From positions 124,001 through 188,000 of the forward strand of contig NZ_JAKREU010000002.1 of the NCBI RefSeq assembly GCF_022664435.1: DNA of 64,000 nucleotides, written 5' to 3'. Below, in pieces: positions 55,830-63,896 of the stretch (position 1 is its first letter; the number at the start of each line of letters is the position of its first letter). A program made the position numbers and the translations under genes. The stretch is from Sphingomonas panni. GTDB taxonomy: Bacteria > Pseudomonadota > Alphaproteobacteria > Sphingomonadales > Sphingomonadaceae. The notes below the pieces were generated by a model. That model made no database searches, was not told where the DNA came from, and saw only the letters and a list, made by a program, of their open reading frames with translations.

Positions 55830-56798
55830 ATGGAAGTCGTTGCGGTAGATATCGGCGGAACGCACGCCCGTTTCGCGATCGCCGAGGTCGAAAACGGCCA
55901 GGTCGTTCATCTGGGCGAACCGATCACGCAGAAGGTCGCCGAACATGGCAGCCTCCAGCTGGCATGGCGCGCCTTCGAACGCGACCTGGGCCGCCCCCTG
56001 CCCACCGCCGCCAGCCTTGCCGTCGCCTCGCCGGTCAACGACACGCTCATCAAGTTCACCAATAATCCGTGGATCATCCGCCCGCCGCTGATGAAGGAGC
56101 GACTGGGCGTCGATACCTGGACGATCATCAACGATTTCGGTGCGGTCGGCCACGCCGTGGCGCAGGTCGCGGACGAAGATTTCATCCATCTGTGCGGCCC
56201 CGAAGGCCCGTTGCCCGAAAAGGGCGTGGTCACGATCTGTGGCCCCGGCACCGGCCTTGGCGTCGCCCAGCTGCTGCGGACGGCGGATCGCTATCACGTC
56301 CTCGAAACCGAAGGCGGACATCAGGATTTCGCTCCGCTCGACGGGATCGAGGATGCGCTGCTCAAGCGGCTGCGCAAGGCGCATGGCCGCGGGTCGAACG
56401 AGCGTGCCTGTGCCGGCCCGTCGATCGTCGCATGGTATGAAACGCTCGCGGAGATCGAGGGCGCGCCGATGCCGCACAGCGATGACAAGACGATCTGGGC
56501 CGCCGCGCTCGACGGTACCGACAGCATCGCCGTCGCCGCGCTCGACCGCTTCTGCCTCACGCTGGGTGCGGTCGCGGGCGATCTGGCGCTGGCGCAGGGT
56601 GCGAAGGCGGTGGTGATTGCCGGCGGCCTCGGCCTGCGCCTGAAGGATCATCTTCTCGAATCCGGCTTCGGCACGCGCTTTACGGCCAAGGGCCGCTTCC
56701 AGCAGCTGATGGCCGGCATTTCGGTCAAACTCATCACCCATCCCCAGCCCGGCCTGTTCGGGGCCGCCGCCGCATTCGCGCAGGAGCACGCTCGATGA
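55830..56798 (+). CDS. glk: Glucokinase
   Basis: A 322-residue bacterial glucokinase (Glk family) that phosphorylates glucose for Zwf. The phosphate-1 motif is 'VDIGGTHARFAIAEVENG', followed by 'WTIINDFGAVGHAVAQV', 'TICGPGTGLGVAQLL' and 'ETEGGHQDFAPLDGIEDALL'. Its end overlaps the eda start (ATGA), so the two are coupled. Confidence 0.95.
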   Translation: MEVVAVDIGGTHARFAIAEVENGQVVHLGEPITQKVAEHGSLQLAWRAFERDLGRPLPTAASLAVASPVNDTLIKFTNNPWIIRPPLMKERLGVDTWTIINDFGAVGHAVAQVADEDFIHLCGPEGPLPEKGVVTICGPGTGLGVAQLLRTADRYHVLETEGGHQDFAPLDGIEDALLKRLRKAHGRGSNERACAGPSIVAWYETLAEIEGAPMPHSDDKTIWAAALDGTDSIAVAALDRFCLTLGAVAGDLALAQGAKAVVIAGGLGLRLKDHLLESGFGTRFTAKGRFQQLMAGISVKLITHPQPGLFGAAAAFAQEHAR

Positions 56799-57403
56799 CC
56801 GTCACCATTTCCGACATCATGCAGACCAGCCCGGTCATCCCGGTCCTGGTCGTACATGACGCAGCGCAAGCCCGCCCGATGGCCGAGGCACTGGTCAAGG
56901 GCGGCCTGCGCGTCCTCGAAGTCACGCTGCGCACCCCCGCCGCACTCGAAGCCATCGCCGAGATGAAGAAGGTCGACGGCGCGATCGTCGGTGCCGGCAC
57001 CGTGGTCAGCCCCGACCAGTTCCGTCAGGCGATGGACGCCGGTTCGGAGTTCATCGTCTCCCCCGGCCTCACGGAAACGATTGCGCGCCCGATCATCGAC
57101 AGCAAGGTGCCCTTCCTGCCCGGTATCGCCAATGCCGGCGACATCATGCGCGGCCTTGATTTGGGTCTCACCCACTTCAAGTTCTTCCCGGCGGAGGCAT
57201 CGGGCGGTCTGAAGGCACTGAAGGCACTGGCCGCGCCCTTCTACCAGGCGAAGTTCTGCCCGACCGGCGGCATCACCGAAGCGAGCGCGCCGGAATGGCT
57301 GGCGTTCGATCCGGTGCTGTGCGTCGGTGGCAGCTGGATAGTCGGTTCGACCCATGCGGAAACCGAAACCCGCGCCCATGCGGCGGCGGGCCTGCGAGGA
57401 TAA
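56795..57403 (+). CDS. eda: 2-dehydro-3-deoxyphosphogluconate (KDPG) aldolase
   Basis: A 202-residue class I aldolase that splits KDPG into pyruvate and glyceraldehyde-3-phosphate. The Schiff-base lysine is K129 in 'LTHFKFFPAEASGG', with E42 and R46 in 'LEVTLRTPAA'. 'GAGTVVSPDQF' and 'CPTGGI' are family motifs. It completes the Entner-Doudoroff set and ends at a large palindrome. Confidence 0.96.
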   Translation: MTVTISDIMQTSPVIPVLVVHDAAQARPMAEALVKGGLRVLEVTLRTPAALEAIAEMKKVDGAIVGAGTVVSPDQFRQAMDAGSEFIVSPGLTETIARPIIDSKVPFLPGIANAGDIMRGLDLGLTHFKFFPAEASGGLKALKALAAPFYQAKFCPTGGITEASAPEWLAFDPVLCVGGSWIVGSTHAETETRAHAAAGLRG

Positions 57404-57405
57404 TC

Positions 57406-57546
57406 ATTTCCTCCCCGGCACGGGGAGGGGGACCGTCGCCGGAGGCGATGGTGGAGGGGGCTAGCCTCAAACGCTACTGCAGCGGCTGAGGCTAGCCCCC
57501 TCCACCATGCTGCGCCTGGTCCTCCTCCCCGTGCCGGGGAGGATGT
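57406..57546. repeat. Large inverted repeat between convergent eda and a minus-strand gene
   Basis: Three nested pairs of arms are visible: CATTTCCTCCCCGGCACGGG with CCCGTGCCGGGGAGGATG, TGGTGGAGGGGGCTAGCCTC with GAGGCTAGCCCCCTCCACCA, and a short centre at about 57476. It may act as a two-way terminator. Confidence 0.7.
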
Positions 57547-57875
57547 CAGAACGCCTTTGCTTCTGCCGGGGTAGCCCAACCGAGCGCCTCCGCGCCCCGC
57601 AGATATACCATCAGCCGCTCGCCCCTTGCCGGGTCGCGGCGTCCACCGCAGATCGCGCGCCAGTAAGAGATCGTACGGACCTTGCCGTCGGCAACGTTCC
57701 GCAGCCGCGCGATCGCCGGATAGCGGCTCAGGTCGAGCGCAAGCACATCCATCAACAGCATTTGTTCGGTTCCCGCCGGTCGCGCCGTCAGCGGGCGATA
57801 GGGATTGGAAATCGTACATCCCGCCGCGGGCTGCGCAACGACGCACAACGCCGCCAGCAGCACCGCCCCACGCAT
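57546..57875 (-). CDS. Small secreted protein, unknown function
   Basis: A 109-residue protein with a signal-like N-terminus ('MRGAVLLAALCVVAQPAAGC') that may carry a lipobox (PAAGC). The mature part ('LLMDVLALDLSRYPAIARLR', 'WRAICGGRRDPARGERL', 'AEALGWATPAEAKAF') is not recognised. Its ATG overlaps the mltG stop (TGATG), so it is in an operon with mltG. Perhaps a cell-envelope protein. Confidence 0.65.
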   Translation of the reverse strand: MRGAVLLAALCVVAQPAAGCTISNPYRPLTARPAGTEQMLLMDVLALDLSRYPAIARLRNVADGKVRTISYWRAICGGRRDPARGERLMVYLRGAEALGWATPAEAKAF

Positions 57876-58843
57876 CACATCTCGCCCCGCGCCCGGCGGA
57901 TCTCGTACCATTTCTTCACATTGGCATTATGTTCGGCCAGTGTCTCGGCGAACACATGGCCGCCGGTGCCGTCCGCCACGAAATACAGCGCCTTCGTGTC
58001 CGCCGGGTCGAGGACCGCGTCGATCGACGCCTTGCCCGGGTTGGCGATCGGCCCGACCGGCAACCCGGCCGAGGCATAGGTGTTGTAGCCATTCTTCGCC
58101 TGCAGCTCCGACTTGCGGATGCGCCGGCCAAGCGGCTTGCCCTTGGTGATCGGATAGATGACGGTCGGATCGGCCTGCAGCCGCATTCCGGTCCGCAGGC
58201 GGTTCGAATAGACGGCGGCGACCATGCGCCGTTCCGCCGCCTTGCCGGTTTCCTTCTCGACGATCGAGGCGAGAATGATCGCCTCGCGCGGCGTCTTTAC
58301 GACGCTCGTCGGCTTGCGCGTCTTCCACGCGGCGGCGAGGTAGCGGTCCATCGCCGCCTGCATCCGCTTCACCAGCGCCGCACGGTCGCCATCGCGTTCA
58401 TAGCTGTAGCTGTCGGGCAGGATGCTGCCCTCCGCTGGCAACGGCGCCGGACCTTCCATCTGCGGCGCCTTCGCAACCGCTTCCTGCACCAGCACCGAAG
58501 GCCAGCCTTCGGGCACCATGACGAAGCGTTGCAGCGTGCGACCGCCCTGCAACAGCTTCAGCACATCCGCCTGGCTCAGCCCCTTCGGGATGCGATACTC
58601 CCCGGCACGGATCGGATCGTCACTGCCCAGGAACCGCGCAAACAGGCGGAATCGACCGGCCGACCGGATCGCGCCCGCTTCTTCCAACTGTTCGGCGGCC
58701 GAGGCGAGGCTGGCCCCCTGCGGCACCGTCACCGTCAGCGTGCGCTGCGCCGGACCGGCTCCGCCCCAGCTTTGCATCACCATGAACAGCCCGCCGATGA
58801 CGAGCAGCCCGAGGATGAGGCCGAGGCATCCGATCCGGCGCAT
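57875..58843 (-). CDS. mltG: Endolytic peptidoglycan transglycosylase MltG
   Basis: A 322-residue YceG/MltG protein that cleaves nascent glycan chains. One membrane helix (about 7-25) precedes a LysM-like subdomain and the catalytic domain. The catalytic Glu is E196 in 'ASIVEKETG', with 'AAVYSNRLRTGMRLQADPTV' and 'NTYASAGLPVGPIANPG'. It follows fabF by 4 bases; fabF-mltG linkage is common. Confidence 0.94.
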   Translation of the reverse strand: MRRIGCLGLILGLLVIGGLFMVMQSWGGAGPAQRTLTVTVPQGASLASAAEQLEEAGAIRSAGRFRLFARFLGSDDPIRAGEYRIPKGLSQADVLKLLQGGRTLQRFVMVPEGWPSVLVQEAVAKAPQMEGPAPLPAEGSILPDSYSYERDGDRAALVKRMQAAMDRYLAAAWKTRKPTSVVKTPREAIILASIVEKETGKAAERRMVAAVYSNRLRTGMRLQADPTVIYPITKGKPLGRRIRKSELQAKNGYNTYASAGLPVGPIANPGKASIDAVLDPADTKALYFVADGTGGHVFAETLAEHNANVKKWYEIRRARGEM

Positions 58844-58847
58844 CGCT

Positions 58848-60104
58848 TCAGATCGCCTTCATCACCAGCGACGCATTGGTGCCGCCGAACCCGAACGAAT
58901 TGTTCAGCACCGCGCGCACCTGCCGCTTCTTGGCGACGAGCGGGACCAAGTCGACACCCTCGGTTCCCTCGTCGGGATTGTGCAGGTTCAGCGTCGGCGG
59001 CACGATCTGGTCGCGCAGCGCGAGGATGCAGAAAATGCTCTCCACCGCACCGGCCCCGCCCAGCAGGTGGCCGATCGCCGATTTGGTGCTGGACATCGAC
59101 GCCCCCGACAGGTCGTCGCCGAACACGCGCTTGGCGGCGGCCAGTTCGATCGTGTCCGCCATGGTCGAGGTGCCGTGCGCATTGATATAGTCAATGTCGC
59201 TCGGCTCCATGCCCGCCTTGCGCAGCGCCATGCGCATCGCATTCTCGGCACCCTTGCCCTCGGGATGGGGCGCGGTGACGTGATAGGCGTCGCCCGACAA
59301 ACCATAGCCCACGACCTCGGCATAGATCTTCGCGCCACGCGCCTTGGCGTGCTCATATTCCTCAAGCACGATGACGCCTGCGCCCTCGCCCATCACGAAG
59401 CCGTCGCGATCCTTGTCATAAGGGCGGCTCGCTTCGGTCGGGCGGTCGTTCATGCTCGTGTTGAGCGCCCGCGCCTGCGCGAAGCCGGCGACGCCCAGCG
59501 GGTTGACGGTGCTTTCCGCGCCGCCGGCCAGCATGATGTCGGCATCGTCGTCGCGGATCATCCGCGCCGCGTCGCCGATCGAGTGCGCGCCGGTCGAGCA
59601 CGCCGTCACGACGGCATGGTTCGGCCCCATCAGCCCGTACTTGATCGACACCTGACCGCTGATGAGGTTGATGAGGCGACCATGGACGAAGTGCGGGCTG
59701 ACCCGGCCGGGGCCGCGTTCGTGCAGGTTGACCGATTCGATCTCGATACCCGGCAGGCCGCCGATACCCGAACCGATCGACACGCCGGCACGCAGCTTCG
59801 TCGCCTCGTCCATCTCGGTCAGACCGGCGTCTTCCAGCGCCTGTCCGGCGGCGTCGATGCCATAGATGATGAACGGATCGACCTGCCGCTGAATCTTGTG
59901 GTCGACCCGCTTGTTCGGATCGAAGCCATATTCATGGTCCGCCGGCTTCACCTCGCACGCGATCTGGCACTTCTGGTTCGACGCATCGAAATGCGTGATC
60001 GGACCCGCGCCCGACTTGCCGGCGATAAGGTTCTTCCAGGCGGTTTCCACCTCGGCACCCAGCGGGGTCACGAGGCCGAGGCCGGTCACGACTACGCGGC
60101 GCAT
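58848..60104 (-). CDS. fabF: 3-oxoacyl-[ACP] synthase II
   Basis: A 418-residue KAS II that elongates acyl-ACP with malonyl-ACP. The nucleophile is C169 in 'AVVTACSTGAHSIGDA', with the catalytic histidines in 'NAHGTSTMADTIE' and 'AIGHLLGGAGAVESI'. 'NNSFGFGGTNASLVM' ends the protein. It follows acpP on the same strand, separated by a hairpin. Confidence 0.96.
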   Translation of the reverse strand: MRRVVVTGLGLVTPLGAEVETAWKNLIAGKSGAGPITHFDASNQKCQIACEVKPADHEYGFDPNKRVDHKIQRQVDPFIIYGIDAAGQALEDAGLTEMDEATKLRAGVSIGSGIGGLPGIEIESVNLHERGPGRVSPHFVHGRLINLISGQVSIKYGLMGPNHAVVTACSTGAHSIGDAARMIRDDDADIMLAGGAESTVNPLGVAGFAQARALNTSMNDRPTEASRPYDKDRDGFVMGEGAGVIVLEEYEHAKARGAKIYAEVVGYGLSGDAYHVTAPHPEGKGAENAMRMALRKAGMEPSDIDYINAHGTSTMADTIELAAAKRVFGDDLSGASMSSTKSAIGHLLGGAGAVESIFCILALRDQIVPPTLNLHNPDEGTEGVDLVPLVAKKRQVRAVLNNSFGFGGTNASLVMKAI

Positions 60105-60138
60105 GGCATTACTCTCCGTTCCGATACTTAACGAACGA

Positions 60139-60172
60139 CCCCCCGCCCATGGCTGTTCGCCGGGACGGGGGG
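60139..60172 (-). terminator. Hairpin between acpP and fabF, possible partial terminator
   Basis: CCCCCCG (60139-60145) pairs with CGGGGGG (60166-60172). On the minus strand it is followed by TCGTTCGTTAAG, a weak U-tract. It could lower fabF transcription relative to acpP. Confidence 0.4.
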
Positions 60173-60223
60173 CCGTGAAACCTGTAGCCTGAGCGGCGGG
60201 ACGGCGGGGCCGTCCCCGCCGGA

Positions 60224-60460
60224 TCAGCCCTTATGCTCGTCGATATAGGTGATCGCGTCCTTGACGGTCGTGATCTTCTCGGCGGCATCGTCGGGAATTT
60301 CGACGCCGAATTCTTCCTCGAACGCCATGACCAGCTCGACGATGTCGAGGCTGTCCGCGCCCAGATCGTCGATGAAGCTCGCGTCCTCGGTCACCTTTTC
60401 CGCTTCGACGCCGAGATGCTCGACGACGATCTTCTTCACGCGTTCGGCGGTCTCGCTCAT
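60224..60460 (-). CDS. acpP: Acyl carrier protein
   Basis: A 78-residue acidic ACP. The phosphopantetheine serine lies in '[18 protein letters not shown]'. The ATG at 60460 is chosen because GAGGG lies 7 bases upstream; an ATG two codons earlier is too close to it. It carries growing acyl chains for FabD, FabF and FabG, all in this window. Confidence 0.97.
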   Translation of the reverse strand: MSETAERVKKIVVEHLGVEAEKVTEDASFIDDLGADSLDIVELVMAFEEEFGVEIPDDAAEKITTVKDAITYIDEHKG

Positions 60461-60550
60461 ATTCATTCCCTCTTCACATTCGGGGTGTTTATTACCTGAA
60501 TGCCCCTAAAGCGCGTCCGGCCCGTGCGCAAGAGCGCCGGTGCGGACGCA

Positions 60551-61060
60551 TCAGCCCTTGGCGGCGAACAATCGTGCCAGCGTCGCCGCGTTGAAGGCAT
60601 ATCCGCCCATCAGCCGCTGCAACCGCGTATCGGTCTTCTTGCCGCCAGCCAAGCTCATCATGCCGGTCATGAAGGCATCCACCTCGGCCGTCTGCTTGCG
60701 CGCCAGAAAGGCGTTCAGCACGGCAGGCGGCGTCTGGCTGAGCCGGCGATTGACGGCAACGGGGTCGACGCCCTTGGCCGACAGCCCGGACGCCAGCGCC
60801 TCGACCGCGACGCTGGTGACGACGATATCGCCCGCGCGCGCATCCACCTTGCCGGTGCCCGGCTGACACGTCGCGGCGTGACGACGCGCCGTCTTGACCA
60901 GCGCCTCGGTCGCCGGCGTCGGCTTCTTGCCCTCCAGCACGCCGACGATCATGCCCTGCTGCATCTTCGCCAGATCGCCCTTGGGCAGCTTCGCCACGGT
61001 GCATTTGACGACATTGGCATCGCCCGCGGCCAGCATCGCCGCCATCAGCATCACGCTCAT
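60551..61060 (-). CDS. Hypothetical secreted/periplasmic protein
   Basis: A 169-residue protein with a short hydrophobic start ('MSVMLMAAMLAAGDANVV') that may be a signal peptide. It contains 'MQQGMIVGVLEGKKPTPATE' and 'FMTGMMSLAGGKKTDTRLQR', and two cysteines (C19, C65) that could pair. I do not recognise it. Its ATG overlaps the fabG stop (ATGA), so it is co-translated with fabG. Confidence 0.75.
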   Translation of the reverse strand: MSVMLMAAMLAAGDANVVKCTVAKLPKGDLAKMQQGMIVGVLEGKKPTPATEALVKTARRHAATCQPGTGKVDARAGDIVVTSVAVEALASGLSAKGVDPVAVNRRLSQTPPAVLNAFLARKQTAEVDAFMTGMMSLAGGKKTDTRLQRLMGGYAFNAATLARLFAAKG

Positions 61061-61794
61061 ACCATCGCCATCCCGCCGTTCACATGGATCGTCTGGCCGG
61101 TCACGTAACCGGCTTCGCGACTGGCGAGATAGGCGACCGCAGCCGCCACGTCACCGCCGGTGCCCAACGCCCCGGCCGGAATCTTGCCCAGCAGAGCGGT
61201 TTTCTGCGCCTCGGGCAGGACGTCGGTCATCGCCGAGGCCATGAAGCCCGGCGCGACGCAGTTGACGGTGATGCCACGGCTCGCCAGTTCCTGCGCCAAC
61301 GCCTTAGACATGCCGACCAGCCCGGCCTTCGACGCGGCATAGTTTGCTTGCCCCGGATTGCCGGTCTGCCCGACGACCGAGGTGATCGACACGATCCGGC
61401 CGAAACGTGCCTTCATCATCGGCTTGGCGGCGGCACGGCACAGGCGGAACGCCGCCTCGAGGTTGACGCGGATCACCTGATCCCATTCGTCATCCTTCAT
61501 CCGCATGGCGAGGTTGTCGCGCGTGACGCCGGCATTGTTGACGAGGATATCGATCTTGCCGAGCGCGCTCACCGCCTGCGGCACCAGTCCGTCGACCGCA
61601 GCACCGTCCGACAGATCGCAGACCAGCGGCACATGATCGCCACCCAGTTCGGCGGCGAACGCCTCCAGTTTGGCGGCATTGGAACCGGACAGCGCAAGGC
61701 GCGCCCCCTGCGCCGCCAGGCCCTTCGCAATGGCGGAACCAAGGCCACCGCTGGCACCGGTCACGAGGGCGGTCATTCCCATTAAGTCGAACAT
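61057..61794 (-). CDS. fabG: 3-oxoacyl-[ACP] reductase
   Basis: A 245-residue SDR of the FabG type. The cofactor motif is 'VTGASGGLGSAIAKGLAAQG', the active site has 'SITSVVGQTGNPGQANYAAS' with the Tyr and following Lys, and 'GITVNCVAPGFMASAMTDVL' and 'VTGQTIHVNGGMAMV' close it. It reduces 3-oxoacyl-ACP with NADPH. It lies between fabD and acpP, with a GxxExxY gene inserted upstream. Confidence 0.95.
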   Translation of the reverse strand: MFDLMGMTALVTGASGGLGSAIAKGLAAQGARLALSGSNAAKLEAFAAELGGDHVPLVCDLSDGAAVDGLVPQAVSALGKIDILVNNAGVTRDNLAMRMKDDEWDQVIRVNLEAAFRLCRAAAKPMMKARFGRIVSITSVVGQTGNPGQANYAASKAGLVGMSKALAQELASRGITVNCVAPGFMASAMTDVLPEAQKTALLGKIPAGALGTGGDVAAAVAYLASREAGYVTGQTIHVNGGMAMV

Positions 61795-61797
61795 AGG

Positions 61798-62226
61798 TTA
61801 GTCTTCCTGAATTTGGTTCACGCGAAGGCGCGAAGACGCGGAGGGGCGGTAGTCGTTGACGATCCGGCGCAGCCCCTCCTTGAGCGTTTCGCCGCCGAAA
61901 TTGAGAAGCAGCCCGATAGGCTGCTTGGTGAGACGAAGATAAGTCAGCAGTTGCTTGGCGTGAACGGCGTTCAGCCGTTCGACCGATTTAACCTCGACCA
62001 GTATCATTCCGTCGACGATCAAGTCGATGCGGAAGGCAGCTTCGAACCTGATACCATTGAACAGGATGTCAACCGGGTGCTGGCGAACAACGTCGTACCC
62101 CATCGCAGCCAGCCGCCCGGCCAACAGCATCTCGTACACACTCTCGAGCAGCCCCGGACCCAGTTCACGATGCAGGCGCAGCGCAACGTCGACAATGTCG
62201 CGGCAGATGTCCTCGCGATCCTTGAT
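61798..62226 (-). CDS. GxxExxY protein (PD-(D/E)XK-like), start codon unclear
   Basis: The frame encodes 'DIVDVALRLHRELGPGLLES' then 'VYEMLLAGRLAAMGYDVV', 'RIDLIVDGMILVEVKSVERL' and 'LLTYLRLTKQPIGLLLNFGG', the pattern of GxxExxY proteins. The D-x-E-V-K region suggests a nuclease-like fold. GTG at 62139 would remove the name-giving G-x-x-E-x-x-Y motif, while the natural start position (about 62224-62226) reads ATC, so translation may be poor or lost. Both ends carry inverted copies of TTCACGCGAAGGCGCG, suggesting a mobile cassette inserted between fabD and fabG. Role unknown. Confidence 0.7.
   Translation of the reverse strand: MKDREDICRDIVDVALRLHRELGPGLLESVYEMLLAGRLAAMGYDVVRQHPVDILFNGIRFEAAFRIDLIVDGMILVEVKSVERLNAVHAKQLLTYLRLTKQPIGLLLNFGGETLKEGLRRIVNDYRPSASSRLRVNQIQED
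61814..61838 (+). repeat. Left inverted repeat of the GxxExxY cassette
   Basis: GGTTCACGCGAAGGCGCGAA followed by GACGCG lies in the 3' end of the GxxExxY frame. Its inverted partner is at 62231-62255; the shared core is TTCACGCGAAGGCGCG. Confidence 0.65.
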
Positions 62227-62230
62227 CTTC

Positions 62231-62255
62231 GTGCCTCCGCGCCTTCGCGTGAAAC
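62231..62255 (-). repeat. Right inverted repeat of the GxxExxY cassette
   Basis: Read on the minus strand this is GTTTCACGCGAAGGCGCGGA then GGCAC, matching the left copy in opposite orientation. It sits just upstream of the likely original start of the gene. Confidence 0.65.
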
Positions 62256-62265
62256 CGAATCCTTC

Positions 62266-63201
62266 TTACAACCGACCCACCAGCGCTTCGATGTCGGCCA
62301 TCGTCACCACGCTGGTCGCCGTCGCATCCGGTGCGATGCGCTTGACCATCGCGCCCAGCACCTTGCCGCCCAGTTCGACGAAATCGCCGACGCCCGCTTC
62401 CTGCATCGCCAGCACCGATTCCCGCCAACGGACCATGCCGGTCACCTGCTCGACCAGCAGCGAGCGGATCGTTTCCGGGTCGGCCACGGGCGCGGCGGTG
62501 ACATTGGCATAGACCGGGACGACCGGTGCCGACAGCGCGACATCGGCGAGCGCCGCGGCCATCGCGTCGGCGGCAGGCTGCATCATCGGACAGTGGAACG
62601 GGGCCGATACCGGCAGCACGACCGCGCGCTTGATCCCCATTTCCTTCGCCAGCGGCACCGCACGCTCGATCGCCGCCTTCGCGCCGGAAATGACGACCTG
62701 CGACGGGTCGTTATCGTTGGCGACGGTGCAGACCTCGCCCCCCGCCGCCGCCTCGGCCAGCGCCTGCGCCTTGGCGAGGTCCGCACCCAGCAGCGCGGCC
62801 ATCGCCCCCTCGCCCACCGGCACCGCCGCCTGCATCGCCTGCCCGCGCAGCTTCAGCAGCCGCGCGGTGGTCGACAGGTCAAGTGCACCCGCGGCGCACA
62901 AAGCGGTATATTCGCCGAGCGAATGTCCCGCCACGAAATCGGCCTTGTCGGCCAGGCGAATGCCGCCCTCGCGCTCCAGCACGCGCAGCGTCGCAATGGC
63001 GTTCGCCATGATGGCGGGCTGGGCATTCTCCGTCAGCAGCAGGTCGGCATCGGGACCCTCGGTCATCAGGCGAAAGAGATGCTGGCCCAGCGCCTCGTCG
63101 ACCTCCTGGAACACCTCACGGGCATGGGGGCTGGCGGCGGCGAGTGCGGCGCCCATGCCGACCGACTGGCTCCCCTGCCCCGGAAAGATGAATGCGCGCA
63201 T
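62266..63201 (-). CDS. fabD: Malonyl-CoA:ACP transacylase
   Basis: A 311-residue FabD that loads malonyl groups onto ACP. It starts 'MRAFIFPGQGSQSVGMGAAL'; the catalytic serine is S94 in 'AGHSLGEYTALCAAGAL', with the His in 'PVSAPFHCPMM'. The ATG at 63201 is set by homology, although the frame runs further upstream. It is the first gene of the fab cluster on the minus strand. Confidence 0.95.
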   Translation of the reverse strand: MRAFIFPGQGSQSVGMGAALAAASPHAREVFQEVDEALGQHLFRLMTEGPDADLLLTENAQPAIMANAIATLRVLEREGGIRLADKADFVAGHSLGEYTALCAAGALDLSTTARLLKLRGQAMQAAVPVGEGAMAALLGADLAKAQALAEAAAGGEVCTVANDNDPSQVVISGAKAAIERAVPLAKEMGIKRAVVLPVSAPFHCPMMQPAADAMAAALADVALSAPVVPVYANVTAAPVADPETIRSLLVEQVTGMVRWRESVLAMQEAGVGDFVELGGKVLGAMVKRIAPDATATSVVTMADIEALVGRL

Positions 63202-63368
63202 CGCCGACGTCTCCTGCAAATCCAAGCCGCGCGGCGTAGTCGCTCGGCCAAGCTGAACGCAAGAGGGACCGTTGCGACAGGCTGCGACCATTTCGCACGA
63301 TCGGTGACAAACCCCCGTTACAGCCCGTCCCCATCTTGGCCTCAACAGCAAATCGAAGGAGACCGAAG

Positions 63369-63746
63369 ATGAAGAAGCTGATCCTCGCCGCAATGACCGC
63401 CTCGCTGCTCGCGACGCCGATGGCCGCATCCGCGCAGAGCCGCACCGTCATCAAGGAACGCCCCGGCCGGACCGTCGTGGTCGAAAAGAACCGCCATGGC
63501 CAGAATGTCCGCCGGACCGTGGTTCGCCAACAGCCGGTGCGCTTTACCAACTGGCAGCGCGGCCAGCGGTTCGACCGGAACCGTGCGCCGAACTATCGCC
63601 AGATCGACTATCGCACCTATCGCCAGCGTGGCGTCTACGCCCCGCCGCGTGGCTATCAGTGGGTGCAGTCGGGCAATGACGCGGTGCTGATCGCGATCGC
63701 CAGCGGGCTGATCGGCGCGGTGATCGGTGGCGCCATCGGCAACTGA
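63369..63746 (+). CDS. RcnB family periplasmic protein
   Basis: A 125-residue protein with a signal peptide ('MKKLILAAMTASLLATPMAA' ending SAQS). A basic, Arg-rich mature domain follows, with the RcnB motif 'RGVYAPPRGYQWVQSGNDAV' and a Gly-rich hydrophobic C-terminus ('LIGAVIGGAIGN'). RcnB is a periplasmic protein tied to nickel/cobalt balance in E. coli; the role here is unproven. AAGGAGA precedes the start. It is divergent from fabD. Confidence 0.88.
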   Translation: MKKLILAAMTASLLATPMAASAQSRTVIKERPGRTVVVEKNRHGQNVRRTVVRQQPVRFTNWQRGQRFDRNRAPNYRQIDYRTYRQRGVYAPPRGYQWVQSGNDAVLIAIASGLIGAVIGGAIGN

Positions 63747-63783
63747 CCTTGCCTTTCCGCGTGATTCGGGTAAGGGAATACGC

Positions 63784-63820
63784 ATCCGGGGTGACGGGAC
63801 CAGTGCCTGTCGCCCCGGAT
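63784..63820. terminator. Hairpin between the RcnB-like gene and rpsF
   Basis: ATCCGGGG (63784-63791) pairs with CCCCGGAT (63813-63820), extended by GAC/GTC inside. A short TGCATTT follows on the plus strand. It is a likely terminator of the RcnB-like gene or part of the rpsF leader. Confidence 0.5.
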
Positions 63821-63896
63821 TGCATTTGAAGACGACAGCCGGAGGGGCTCCGCGACAGGCGCGGCGTCAGCGATCGGCCAACAGACGAGAAAGAAT

